Numbered from the stretch's first letter, positions 9,078-17,073 are shown. The stretch is 64,000 bases of DNA from Natrialba aegyptia DSM 13077 (GCF_000337535.1 NZ_AOIP01000060.1:1-64000), one strand, 5' to 3'. Numbers and translations: made by a program. The notes: a model not told the origin generated them from the letters alone.

Positions 9078-10328
9078 TCAGAACTCACCGTTAATGATGG
9101 CTGCAATCCGCTGGCGGTCGAACAACTGTTCCGACTCGGAAAACTCCGGATACGCGCCGCCATCGTATCGCGGCCACTCGCCGAACTGCTCCGGATAGAG
9201 CTCCTTTGCGCCCATCTCGAGTTGGAAGAGGTGCGCGATCGGTCCGCCGTACCGAATCGCCATGGGGTAGATGCGACCGTTTTCGACCGCGGGAATCTCT
9301 CGAGCCACGGGATCGGTTTCGAGGAAGTCTTTCGTCTCGACGAAGTTTCTCGTCGGCCCCATCGCGTGGGTGTTGAGTATCACGTCGGGATCGGCTTCGA
9401 CGAGCGCCTCGAGATCGATCTGGCTGTACGCCTCGATGTCGGTGAACGCGTCTACCGCACCGAGCGGGCGGAGATGCGCCTGCTCGAAGCCGGGGTCGTT
9501 GAGTGCAAACGGCGAGATGCTCAGGTCTCCATCCGAGAGTCCCGTCTGTATGCGAGCGACCCGCGGCCGGTCGGTTTCCGGCGGGAGGTTGGCCTCGATC
9601 TCGGCGAGGAGATCCGTGCGGATCGCCGTGAGTTCCTGATACCGCTTTTCTTCCCGAAAAACTGCCGCGACCTTCTCGAATATCTCCCAGAGCGTGTAGT
9701 ACTCGTAGTCGTCGGCCCACGCTGCTGGCGGCTCTCTCTGGGAATCGCTGTAGGTGTTTCCGAACCACGGGGCGACGGTCTCGCCGGTCTCTTCGATGTC
9801 GTCGCGGTCCAAACTGTCCATTATCGTCATGTACGCCGGATCGGCCAGGTGGAGATCGCTCTCGAGTTCGTAGAGTTGCTCCTTGTCGATGTTCCAGGAG
9901 CTAGGCAGGTCGGCCCACTCGGTGGATACCCCCTCGAGGCGCTCGAGGAAGAGTTCGTAGAGCGTCCCGAAGTTCTCCGGGCTGTACAAGGCGTTAATCG
10001 AGTCGCCGTGCCCGAGTGCGAGCGCCATATCGGCGTGGTGGACGATATTGGTGAAGACGTTCTCCGGCGGTCGCTCGAGCGTGATCTCGCCGGCGGGGGC
10101 CATCGTCACTGAGTATGACTCGCCATCGCCCTCTCTTTCGCCCTCGTCACCGGTCCCGGTACAGCCGGCGAGTAGCCCGCCGCTGACCACTGCCCCGCCG
10201 TATTTCACGTATTCCCGTCGAGTCCGTTCGCTTCGCTCACTCCCCCGACGACTTCCCGCTCGCTGGCGCTCGCGGGAATCCCGTCGCGTCGGTGCTCCGG
10301 TCGTTTTCGCGTCGTTGGTGTCAGTCAC
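9078..10328 (-). CDS. Iron-siderophore-type ABC substrate-binding lipoprotein, class B, with expanded Tat leader (receptor 9)
   Basis: A 416-aa receptor. The GTG at 10328 is preferred over the ATG at 10358: it gives MTDTNDAKTTGAPTRRD like the paralogues and overlaps the receptor 10 stop by only 8 bp. Compared with the paralogues, 22 extra residues, rich in Arg, Ser and Glu, sit between the expected RRD (Arg15-Arg16) and the KYGG hydrophobic start. They end in a second TRRE (Arg37-Arg38) that recreates a Tat motif next to the h-region. The lipobox Cys is thus at 56 instead of 33. The rest is ordinary class B (His97-His98, PWFGNTYSDSQREPPAAWAD). Confidence 0.92.
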   Translation of the reverse strand: MTDTNDAKTTGAPTRRDSRERQRAGSRRGSERSERTRREYVKYGGAVVSGGLLAGCTGTGDEGEREGDGESYSVTMAPAGEITLERPPENVFTNIVHHADMALALGHGDSINALYSPENFGTLYELFLERLEGVSTEWADLPSSWNIDKEQLYELESDLHLADPAYMTIMDSLDRDDIEETGETVAPWFGNTYSDSQREPPAAWADDYEYYTLWEIFEKVAAVFREEKRYQELTAIRTDLLAEIEANLPPETDRPRVARIQTGLSDGDLSISPFALNDPGFEQAHLRPLGAVDAFTDIEAYSQIDLEALVEADPDVILNTHAMGPTRNFVETKDFLETDPVAREIPAVENGRIYPMAIRYGGPIAHLFQLEMGAKELYPEQFGEWPRYDGGAYPEFSESEQLFDRQRIAAIINGEF

Positions 10329-11547
10329 GGTTAGATTTCCCGTTAACGATGTCGGCAACCTCCCCGCGGTCGAACAGCTGTTCGTCGGCTGGAATTTCGG
10401 GATACGGTCCCTCGGTGTAGGTCGGCCACTCGCCGAACGCGTCGGGATACAGTTGCTTCGCCGTCATCTCCGTCTGGAAGAGATTGAGAAGCGGACCCTG
10501 ACGCCGTGATCCCTGGACGTGTATCCGGTCGTTCTGGACAGCGGTCAGCTCGCTCGCAACGTCGTGGTTCGCGAGGGTCGACCGGATCTCCTCGATGTCG
10601 TGAGACTCCGTCATCGGTCCGAAGACCAGGAGTGCATCAGGATCGGCTTCGAGTAGGAGTTCGTAGTCCAGCACGATGTTCCGACCGTCGTCTCCGTACG
10701 ACGGGCCGACGGCGTCCGCGAGGGCATCGGTCGCCCCAAGCGGTCGCGAGTGGGCGGCGTAGTAGCCGGGGTGGTTCATCTTGTATCCCCAGATCTTGCC
10801 GTCATCCGCGGTCGAGAACAGGACCATCGCCGCTGTCGGCCGGTCGCCTTCCGAGGGCAGTCTGCGTTCGATTTCGTTTAGCATCGACTCTCGAACGGCC
10901 GCGAGTTCCTGATAACGCGTCTCCGCCTGGAACACCTGTGCGATCTTCCGGAAGATTTCCCAGAGAGGGTAGTACTCGTAGCTGTCGGCGTAGGCCTCTG
11001 GCGGTGCCTTCTGCGTGCCGCTGAGGGTGTTTCCGAACCACGGTGCGACGAGCTCCGCGATCTCTTCGACGTCGTTGGCGTCCAAGCCTTCGGCCGTCGC
11101 AACCTTCGCCGGGTCGGCCAGGTGGACGTCGCTATCCAGTTCGATGAGTTTCTCCTTCGTCGGCGGCCACGAGGAGTAGAGGCCGGACCAATCGACGGAG
11201 ACGCCCTCGAGGCGGTGGAGGAACTTGCTCCAGAGCGACTCGTAATAGTCGGGCCCGTGCATGGCGTTGAGCGAGTCGCTGCGACCGACCGCCACCGCCA
11301 TGTCGACGTGGTGGGGCAGAATACTGAACACGTTCTCCGGTACGGAATCGAACGTGACCTCGCCCATCGGAGCCATCTCGACCGAGTAGGACCCGTCTCC
11401 TGGCGTTCCGTTCTGACTCTGGTTCTCGTCTTGCCCCGCTAGTTCCGAACAGCCGGCGATTGCCCCACCCCCAGCCAACGCCCCGCCGTACTTCACAAGG
11501 TCTCTACGCGTCGGTGCTCCACTCGTAGTAGTGTCATGATTTGGCAT
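10321..11547 (-). CDS. Iron-siderophore-type ABC substrate-binding lipoprotein, class B (receptor 10)
   Basis: A 408-aa Tat lipoprotein (TRRDLVKYGG, lipobox Cys33) of the histidine class (His79-His80, ILPHHVDMAVAVG). It is longer than its relatives because of a loop around SYGDDGRNIVLDYELLLEADP in the second lobe. PWFGNTLSGTQKAPPEAYAD replaces the usual Trp of the class. There is a two-base gap to receptor 11. The gene ends in a short Lys/Asn/Arg tail after VADIVNG instead of the usual acidic or aromatic end. Confidence 0.92.
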   Translation of the reverse strand: MPNHDTTTSGAPTRRDLVKYGGALAGGGAIAGCSELAGQDENQSQNGTPGDGSYSVEMAPMGEVTFDSVPENVFSILPHHVDMAVAVGRSDSLNAMHGPDYYESLWSKFLHRLEGVSVDWSGLYSSWPPTKEKLIELDSDVHLADPAKVATAEGLDANDVEEIAELVAPWFGNTLSGTQKAPPEAYADSYEYYPLWEIFRKIAQVFQAETRYQELAAVRESMLNEIERRLPSEGDRPTAAMVLFSTADDGKIWGYKMNHPGYYAAHSRPLGATDALADAVGPSYGDDGRNIVLDYELLLEADPDALLVFGPMTESHDIEEIRSTLANHDVASELTAVQNDRIHVQGSRRQGPLLNLFQTEMTAKQLYPDAFGEWPTYTEGPYPEIPADEQLFDRGEVADIVNGKSNRD

Positions 11548-11549
11548 TT

Positions 11550-12740
11550 TCAGACGTCTCCGTTGATGATATCCGCGACGCGCTTTCGCGAGAACAACTG
11601 CTCCGATTCCGGGATGTCGTACGTCCCATCGTCGTTGTAGGTCGGGAACTCGCCAAACTGCTCGGGGTAGATTTGCTTCGCAGCCATCTCTATCTGGAAC
11701 AGGTTATAAATCGGGCCCTGCATCGAATCGCCGCCACCGTACAGCCGATCGTTCTGTACCGCGCTCAACTTCGAGCCAACCGGATCGTCTTTGAGGTCGA
11801 GCATCGACTGATACCGTTCGTCAAAGCCACCCGTGCCGAAGTTGTGAATGAGAACGTCCGGATCGATTTCGAGCATCAATTCGAGGTCGTAGGTTCCTGC
11901 GTCCGATTCGTACGTGCGGTCGCTGTCGGCGAATACGTCCCGCACGCCGAGCGGCCGGTAGTGTGAGACGCCGTATCCCTCGTTATCTATTTTGTACGGC
12001 GAGAACACACCCCAGTCGTTCATCGCGACCAGTGCCACCGTCGGGCGTTCGTCCGCAGGCGGGAGGTTGGATTCGACGAGTGAGACGAGATCGTCACGGA
12101 CGCGTTTTAACGCCTGATACCGCTCCGTCTCGCGGAATACCTGTGCCACCTTATTGTATAACTCCCAGGCGGTGTAGAAGTCGTAATTCTCGACGCTTTG
12201 ATCGACTCGCTCGTTGTGCGACCGCGAGAAACGATTCCCGAAGTAAGAGGCCACGTTCCGTTCGATCTCGTCGATATCGTTCTCATCGAAGTCGTAGTAC
12301 TCGCCGTAAACGGTGTACCACGTCGGATCAAGCAAGATGAGGTCGGGATCGACATCGTAGATAAGCTCCTTGTTGTCGTAACTGCTCGTCATCCGCGCAG
12401 AGGGATCAAACTCGACATCGGGTAACTGGTCGTAATAGCCAGTATAAAAGCGCTCCGTCGGCATCGCCGTGATCGCTTCACCGTGGCCGAAAGCCACCGC
12501 CATGTCGACGTAATTTATACTATAGGTTAGCACCCGATCGGGGACTTCCCCGAATTCGATGGTTCCGACCGGTGATATCGTCACCGAGTAGGCGTCCCCG
12601 CCTGCTTCAGCCGTCGATCCCGAATCGTTCTGTCCTACTAAGTCAGAACACCCCGCCAGCAGTCCGCTTCCGACGGCCGTGCCGCCGTATGTCACGAAAT
12701 TCCGACGTGTCGGGCCGTTGCCTCTCATTTTGTCTCCCAT
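11550..12740 (-). CDS. Iron-siderophore-type ABC substrate-binding lipoprotein, first and most divergent receptor (receptor 11)
   Basis: A 396-aa Tat lipoprotein (TRRNFVTYGG at 11-20, lipobox Cys31). It is promoter-proximal. The ATG at 12740 is chosen over Met5 because an operator palindrome and TATA-like box lie 6 and about 25 bases upstream, the geometry of a leaderless start and the same as at the permease promoter. It has Tyr-Val-Asp in the helix where class B has His-His-Ala. It also has its own middle segment, YFGNRFSRSHNERVDQSVENY, so I place it in a class of its own. The C-terminal lobe has the shared GPIYNLFQIEMAAKQIYP. Confidence 0.92.
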   Translation of the reverse strand: MGDKMRGNGPTRRNFVTYGGTAVGSGLLAGCSDLVGQNDSGSTAEAGGDAYSVTISPVGTIEFGEVPDRVLTYSINYVDMAVAFGHGEAITAMPTERFYTGYYDQLPDVEFDPSARMTSSYDNKELIYDVDPDLILLDPTWYTVYGEYYDFDENDIDEIERNVASYFGNRFSRSHNERVDQSVENYDFYTAWELYNKVAQVFRETERYQALKRVRDDLVSLVESNLPPADERPTVALVAMNDWGVFSPYKIDNEGYGVSHYRPLGVRDVFADSDRTYESDAGTYDLELMLEIDPDVLIHNFGTGGFDERYQSMLDLKDDPVGSKLSAVQNDRLYGGGDSMQGPIYNLFQIEMAAKQIYPEQFGEFPTYNDDGTYDIPESEQLFSRKRVADIINGDV

Positions 12741-12745
12741 CGTAT

Positions 12746-12798
12746 TTTTAGGATCGCCTAAAACATAATAAACGCTCCGATTATTAGGTCGGCCTAAA
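12746..12798 (-). promoter_or_regulatory. Receptor-array promoter with paired iron-repressor-like operators
   Basis: Two inverted repeats of the form TTAGG-N4-CCTAA lie at 12747-12762 (TTTAGGATCGCCTAAA) and 12784-12797, with centres 36 bp apart. An AT-rich TATA-like element (12764-12772) lies between them. The nearer palindrome starts 6 bases upstream of the receptor 11 ATG. The form resembles DtxR/IdeR/SirR-family sites; the regulator itself is not in the window. Occupancy would cover the TATA box and start site, so iron-dependent repression is the natural reading (inference). Confidence 0.8.
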
Positions 12799-12816
12799 TC
12801 AGGAACTGTCCCCGAT

Positions 12817-12900
12817 TATAGTAACAACTGAAACGGTTTACACACTGATCGTACAGCTGTCGCACGATCAGGTGTGCACTGACTTTCAGTGGCTACTATA
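12817..12900. repeat. 84-bp MITE-like inverted-repeat element, copy 1
   Basis: It begins TATAGTAACAACTGAAA and ends with the near-complement TTTCAGTGGCTACTATA, with a further internal dyad around GACAGCTGTC-type sequence, so the whole can fold into a long hairpin. A nearly identical copy in the opposite orientation lies at 63357-63440 and a diverged one at 22852-22934. It sits immediately 3' of the exporter gene stop (12905) and upstream of the array promoter, where it may act as a terminator or insulator. Confidence 0.8.
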
Positions 12901-12904
12901 CCTC

Positions 12905-14788
12905 TCAAGCGGTGGTCTCGAGAAACGATTCGGGGACGGCATCGATTTCACCGGCTTGGACGCCCCACAGCGTCGCGTACAGCCCGTCCGCTGCGAGCAA
13001 GTCGTCGTGAGTGCCGCGCTCGACGATCCGCCCGTCCTCGAGGACGAGGATCGTGTCCGCGTCCTTGATCGTCGACAGCCTGTGGGCGATGGCTACCGTC
13101 GTCCGCTCGGTGGTCAGTTCCTCGAGCGAGCGTTGGATGAGGTACTCCGTCTCCGTGTCGACGCTGGCGGTCGCCTCGTCCAGCAGGATGATCGCCGGAT
13201 CCTGCAGGATCGCCCGGGCCAGTGCGATCCGCTGGCGCTGGCCGCCGGAGAGTTTGACGCCCCGCTCGCCGACCCGCGTCTGATAGCCGTCCGAAAGCGC
13301 TCGGATGAACTCGTGGGCTTCCGCCGCGTCGGCGGCCTCCCGTACCTCGTCGTCGCTCGCATCGAAACGGCCGTAGCGGATGTTCTCGGCGACGGTACCG
13401 TCGAATAGGAACGTGTCTTGGCTCACATAGCCGATCGCGTCCCGCAGGTCCGAAACCCGGACGTTCCGCACGTTGTGGCCGTCGACGCGGATCGCGCCGT
13501 CGTCGACGTCGTACAACCGCAAGAGGAGTTTCGCGACCGTCGATTTGCCCGCGCCGGTCGACCCGACGAGAGCGATCGTCTCGCCCGGTTCGACGGCGAA
13601 GTCGATCCCGTCGAGGATCGGTTCCCCGTCCTCGTAGCCGAACCGAACGTCGTCGTACTCGAGTCGCCCGTCGACCGCCTCGAGGGCGGCCGCGTTCGGT
13701 GAGTCCCGAATCCGGACTGGCACGTCCAACAACCCGCAGATGCGCTTGCCCGACGCCTTCGCGTTCTCGTACCAGTCGACGATACTCGAGAGTTGGGCCA
13801 TCGGCCCCGTCAGGCGCTGGGTCAACAGCATGAAGACGACGAAGTCGCCCGTGGTGAGTTCGCCGGAGAAGAACAGCGGCGGTCCGGAGAACACCCACAG
13901 TCCGCCGACGACGAACGTCGCGAGCAGCGCCACGCCGGTGATCAACTCCATGCCGGGCCGGTAAAAGTAACTCAGCTTCAACACGTCCATCTGTGCATCG
14001 AGCACCTCCCGTGAGACATCGCGAACGCGGCCGTTCTCGTACTCCTCGGTGCTGGCGGTCTTGACGAGTTCGATCCCGCTGAGACCGTTCTCGATGCGCG
14101 TGTTCAGATCGCCGATCGTCGAGCGGACGGCGGTGTACCGCGGTTCGATCAGCCTGACGAACCACCAGGTAAACGCGACCAGCAACGGCACGGCCCCCAG
14201 CGTGACCAGTGCGAGTTGCCAGTTCGTGTACAGCAACGCGGCGGTGATTCCGACGACGATCACGCCGATCCGAACGCTGTCTCCCAGCGCGTTATCGAAG
14301 AACACCTCGAGATTTGAGGTGTCGTTGTTCAGAATCGACATGACCTCGCCGGTCTCCTTGTTGTCGAAAAAGGTCATATCGAGGCGTTGCATCTTCTCGT
14401 AGGTCTCCGTTCGAATCGTGTACATCACTCCGTGGGCGAAGAAGTTCATCGCCACGCCCCGGACCCATTGGAGCAGCGCACCGCCCGCCAGCGCGACCCC
14501 GATAACGGTCGCGGACAGCCAGAACTGCGCGGTCGGGTCAGTCGGCAGCCACGCGGCGGGCACGAGCGGAAGCGCGTACGTTTCCTCCCCGAACACCGCA
14601 TCGATAGTCGTTCCGAGCACGAGCGGCGTCACGAGGACCGTTCCGTAGGCGATCACGCTGGAGACCAATCCAAGTGCGAGCCAGCGTCCCTCACCGAGGC
14701 CGTAGGTACGGAACAGTCGAAACAACGGCTGCGAGACTCGCTCTCGGTAGGCATCGAGTTCCGTCTCGAATTCCTCGTTCTCGGTCAC
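12905..14788 (-). CDS. ABC transporter, exporter-fold fused TMD-NBD (MsbA/IrtAB type)
   Basis: A 627-aa half-transporter expected to act as a homodimer. The N-terminal ~330 residues carry six membrane helices of the type IV/exporter fold. The C-terminal ATPase has Walker A (GSTGAGKST), signature LSGGQRQR, Walker B (IILLDEATASVD) and the His switch (AHRLST). The GTG start overlaps the stop of the FecE-like ATPase by one base, so it is in the iron operon. Exporter-fold ABC proteins can import siderophores (mycobacterial IrtAB, Yersinia YbtPQ) or export siderophores or lipids. Which applies here is open, but the operon argues for a siderophore-linked role. Confidence 0.92.
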   Translation of the reverse strand: MTENEEFETELDAYRERVSQPLFRLFRTYGLGEGRWLALGLVSSVIAYGTVLVTPLVLGTTIDAVFGEETYALPLVPAAWLPTDPTAQFWLSATVIGVALAGGALLQWVRGVAMNFFAHGVMYTIRTETYEKMQRLDMTFFDNKETGEVMSILNNDTSNLEVFFDNALGDSVRIGVIVVGITAALLYTNWQLALVTLGAVPLLVAFTWWFVRLIEPRYTAVRSTIGDLNTRIENGLSGIELVKTASTEEYENGRVRDVSREVLDAQMDVLKLSYFYRPGMELITGVALLATFVVGGLWVFSGPPLFFSGELTTGDFVVFMLLTQRLTGPMAQLSSIVDWYENAKASGKRICGLLDVPVRIRDSPNAAALEAVDGRLEYDDVRFGYEDGEPILDGIDFAVEPGETIALVGSTGAGKSTVAKLLLRLYDVDDGAIRVDGHNVRNVRVSDLRDAIGYVSQDTFLFDGTVAENIRYGRFDASDDEVREAADAAEAHEFIRALSDGYQTRVGERGVKLSGGQRQRIALARAILQDPAIILLDEATASVDTETEYLIQRSLEELTTERTTVAIAHRLSTIKDADTILVLEDGRIVERGTHDDLLAADGLYATLWGVQAGEIDAVPESFLETTA

Positions 14789-15705
14789 TATTCAGCCTCC
14801 ATGCCGTCGTTTCGTCGGCTGGTTTCGTCGTCGTGATCCGAGTCAGCGTCGTCGTTACGGGCGCAGAGTGGATCGATCCGCGGTCCGCGCTCGGTCAGTT
14901 CGACATCGGCATCGATCCGGAACACCTCCTCGAGCAATGACTCGGTAACGACGTCCGCAGGGTCCCCTCGATCCCGTATCTCGCCGTCCCCGAGGACAAT
15001 TACGTGGTCGGCGAGCCGCGCCGCCTGTTCGATGTCGTGGAGCACGACGACGACCGTACTATCGCTTTCCTCGCGCAGGCGTTCGACGATCTCGAGGACT
15101 GTGAGGTGATGGTGAAGATCGAGGAACGTCGTCGGTTCGTCGAGCAAGAGCACGTCAGTCTCCTGGGCCAGCACCATCGCGATCCACGCGAGTTGTTTCT
15201 GGCCGCCGCTGAGACTGCCGACCTCGCGCTCGCGGAGGAGACCACAGTCCGCGAGTTCGATCGCGCGCTCGACCGCCTCGTGATCCGCGTCGGAGATCGA
15301 CTCGAAAAAGCCCCGGTGGGGATAGCGGCCGTGATAGACGAGATCCTCAACGGTGATACTGCTCGGCGACGTACTCTCTTGGGAGAGCAAGCCGAGCTTC
15401 CGGGCGAGGGCCTTCGTCTCCATCGACTGTACCTCGTCGTCACCGAGCAGTACCGACCCGTCCTCGGGCGCGAGCCGGTTGGCAAGTCCCTTCAATAACG
15501 TACTCTTCCCCGATCCGTTCGGGCCGACGAGTGCGGTGACCGCTCCCGGTTCGGCCGCGACGGATTCGCCGCCGATGATCGGATCGCCCGAGCTCGAGTA
15601 CTGCAACACGAGGTCCGAACCGGAGAGCGTACTCGCCGCCGAGTCGCCGGCGGCTGGCTCTCCCTGTTCGGTCGGTCGACCCGAGTCCGTGATGAGGCCA
15701 TCCAT
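14788..15705 (-). CDS. ABC transporter ATP-binding protein, FecE/FepC-like
   Basis: A 305-aa cytoplasmic ATPase of the iron-siderophore/B12 importer type. It has Walker A GPNGSGKST, Q-loop LLSQES, signature LSGGQKQ, Walker B VLLLDEPTTFLDL and the H-loop VLHD. An unusual ~35-residue acidic N-terminal extension precedes the ATPase core. The C-terminus continues ~40 residues past the core with a D/R-rich tail. It is adjacent to the permease stop (no gap) and followed by the exporter-fold gene. It is the only stand-alone ATPase in the locus, so it presumably powers the FecCD permease for all the receptors. Confidence 0.95.
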   Translation of the reverse strand: MDGLITDSGRPTEQGEPAAGDSAASTLSGSDLVLQYSSSGDPIIGGESVAAEPGAVTALVGPNGSGKSTLLKGLANRLAPEDGSVLLGDDEVQSMETKALARKLGLLSQESTSPSSITVEDLVYHGRYPHRGFFESISDADHEAVERAIELADCGLLREREVGSLSGGQKQLAWIAMVLAQETDVLLLDEPTTFLDLHHHLTVLEIVERLREESDSTVVVVLHDIEQAARLADHVIVLGDGEIRDRGDPADVVTESLLEEVFRIDADVELTERGPRIDPLCARNDDADSDHDDETSRRNDGMEAE

Positions 15706-16836
15706 TCAGATCTTACCCATGTTCTCTTGTTTTCGCATCAGATAGAGGAAGTATGGGCCACCGAGGAGTCCAGTGACGATGCCGACGGGGATCTGCGTGG
15801 GACTTAACGCGAGTCGCGCACCGACATCAGCAGCGACCATCAACGCTGGGCCGACGAATAAACAGCCGATGATCAGTTTCTTCGAGTCACTCCCAACGAG
15901 ATTTCGAACCATGTGTGGGACGATGAGTCCGACGAAACCGACGATTCCGGCGACGGCGATGCTCGCTGCTGCCGCGAGGACTGCAACGCCAGACAACGCG
16001 AATCGGACTTTCTCGATGGACATGCCAAGTGACTTCGCCGTCTGTTCACCAAGCAAGAGGACGTTCATTTGACGCGAACCGGCGATGGATAGCAAGACCA
16101 CGAGGAACGACCACGGGAGGATGAGCCGAACCTGTTCCCAGTCAGTTCCGGTGAGCGAGCCGGTAGTCCATGCGATAGCTGACTGGACAACGCCGATATC
16201 GTCCGCGAAGAAAAACAACGCCGTCTGCAGCGAGCCAAAGACCGTGCCGACGATGACGCCGGCGAGCACCAGTCGAACGGGTGATGTGCCGTTTTTCCAG
16301 GCGATAACGTAGACGATGAGAAACGCGCCAGCCCCACCAAACGCAGCGATCAGCGGCAGAAACGCCGTTAAGCTGCCAAACACGACGAGTGTAAGTAGAA
16401 TCAACAACCCAGAACCTGAGGAAACACCGAGAATGAAGGGGCTCGCAAGTTCGTTCCGCGTCACCGCCTGAAAAATCGCCCCGGAGACGCCGAGGTTCAT
16501 CCCGACGAGAGCCGCGACGAACACCCGTGGCAGGCGGATGTTCCAGACGATGAGGCTGTTAGTACTCATCTCGGGCATCGCTTCGCCGAGTATGAATGCA
16601 TCCCATGCCTGCGGGTTGAACACCACGTTCGGGTTGAATATTGCGGCCCACGCCTCGGTGAACGTCATCGAATACGCCCCGAAGCTCACCTGAATCAGCC
16701 CGCCGGCGAACACGATAGCGAGGCTGCCGAAGACCACCGTCGCGAGCGTCGGATCGAAGAGCCACCCGAACCGCGTCTCGCTCACCAACGATGCCACCGT
16801 CCGTTTTGTGCCGACGCTCGATTCCTTCTTACTCAT
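15706..16836 (-). CDS. FecCD-family iron-siderophore ABC permease
   Basis: A 376-aa polytopic membrane protein of the FecCD/BtuC family with about nine to ten hydrophobic segments. Family motifs are visible: GxNLGVSGAIFQAVTRNELASP near residue 120-140, GLIVPHMVRNLVGSD toward residue 310, and the PxQIPVGIVTGLLGGPYFLYLM C-terminus. It is the only permease gene in the locus and so probably forms a homodimer. The ATG overlaps the stop of the 57-codon small ORF upstream (ATGA). It is under the paired-operator promoter at 17012-17061. Confidence 0.95.
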   Translation of the reverse strand: MSKKESSVGTKRTVASLVSETRFGWLFDPTLATVVFGSLAIVFAGGLIQVSFGAYSMTFTEAWAAIFNPNVVFNPQAWDAFILGEAMPEMSTNSLIVWNIRLPRVFVAALVGMNLGVSGAIFQAVTRNELASPFILGVSSGSGLLILLTLVVFGSLTAFLPLIAAFGGAGAFLIVYVIAWKNGTSPVRLVLAGVIVGTVFGSLQTALFFFADDIGVVQSAIAWTTGSLTGTDWEQVRLILPWSFLVVLLSIAGSRQMNVLLLGEQTAKSLGMSIEKVRFALSGVAVLAAAASIAVAGIVGFVGLIVPHMVRNLVGSDSKKLIIGCLFVGPALMVAADVGARLALSPTQIPVGIVTGLLGGPYFLYLMRKQENMGKI

Positions 16837-17006
16837 CGTCGAACCACGTACTCCGTTGGGACGGAACTGTGGCGCTCGTTTCTGTCGGGTGCGTTCTCAC
16901 CGTGTCCGCTCGATTCCGAGCATCGAGCAGGCACCACATCACCACTGTTGCCCGGTATGGACACTTGCCGAACTAAGACGGGACGTTCCTCGAGTTCATC
17001 AGCCAT
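16833..17006 (-). CDS. Small leaderless ORF coupled to the permease, 57 aa
   Basis: This open frame runs from ATG at 17006 (MADELEERPVLVRQ...) to a TGA that overlaps the permease ATG. The start lies 5 bases downstream of the proximal operator and about 25 from a TATA-like box, matching the leaderless start of the receptor array to within one base. That geometry is the best evidence it is translated. The peptide is hydrophilic with one Cys and no membrane segment. Third-position G+C is lower than in neighbouring genes, so it could be a coupling leader rather than a functional protein. No family was recognised. Confidence 0.45.
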   Translation of the reverse strand: MADELEERPVLVRQVSIPGNSGDVVPARCSESSGHGENAPDRNERHSSVPTEYVVRR

Positions 17007-17011
17007 AGTGA

Positions 17012-17061
17012 TTTAGGCCGGCCTAAACAATAAAACCGTTCCGGTTTTTAGGCCAGCCTAA
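17012..17061 (-). promoter_or_regulatory. Permease operon promoter with paired iron-repressor-like operators
   Basis: A perfect palindrome TTTAGGCCGGCCTAAA lies at 17012-17027 and a second TTAGG-N4-CCTAA site at 17048-17061, with centres 35 bp apart. A TATA-like TTTTATTG (minus strand, 17028-17036) lies between them. The spacing and order are the same as at the receptor-array promoter, so the two transcription units are probably controlled by the same DtxR-type regulator. Confidence 0.82.
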
Positions 17062-17073
17062 TGCGACGCGCCG

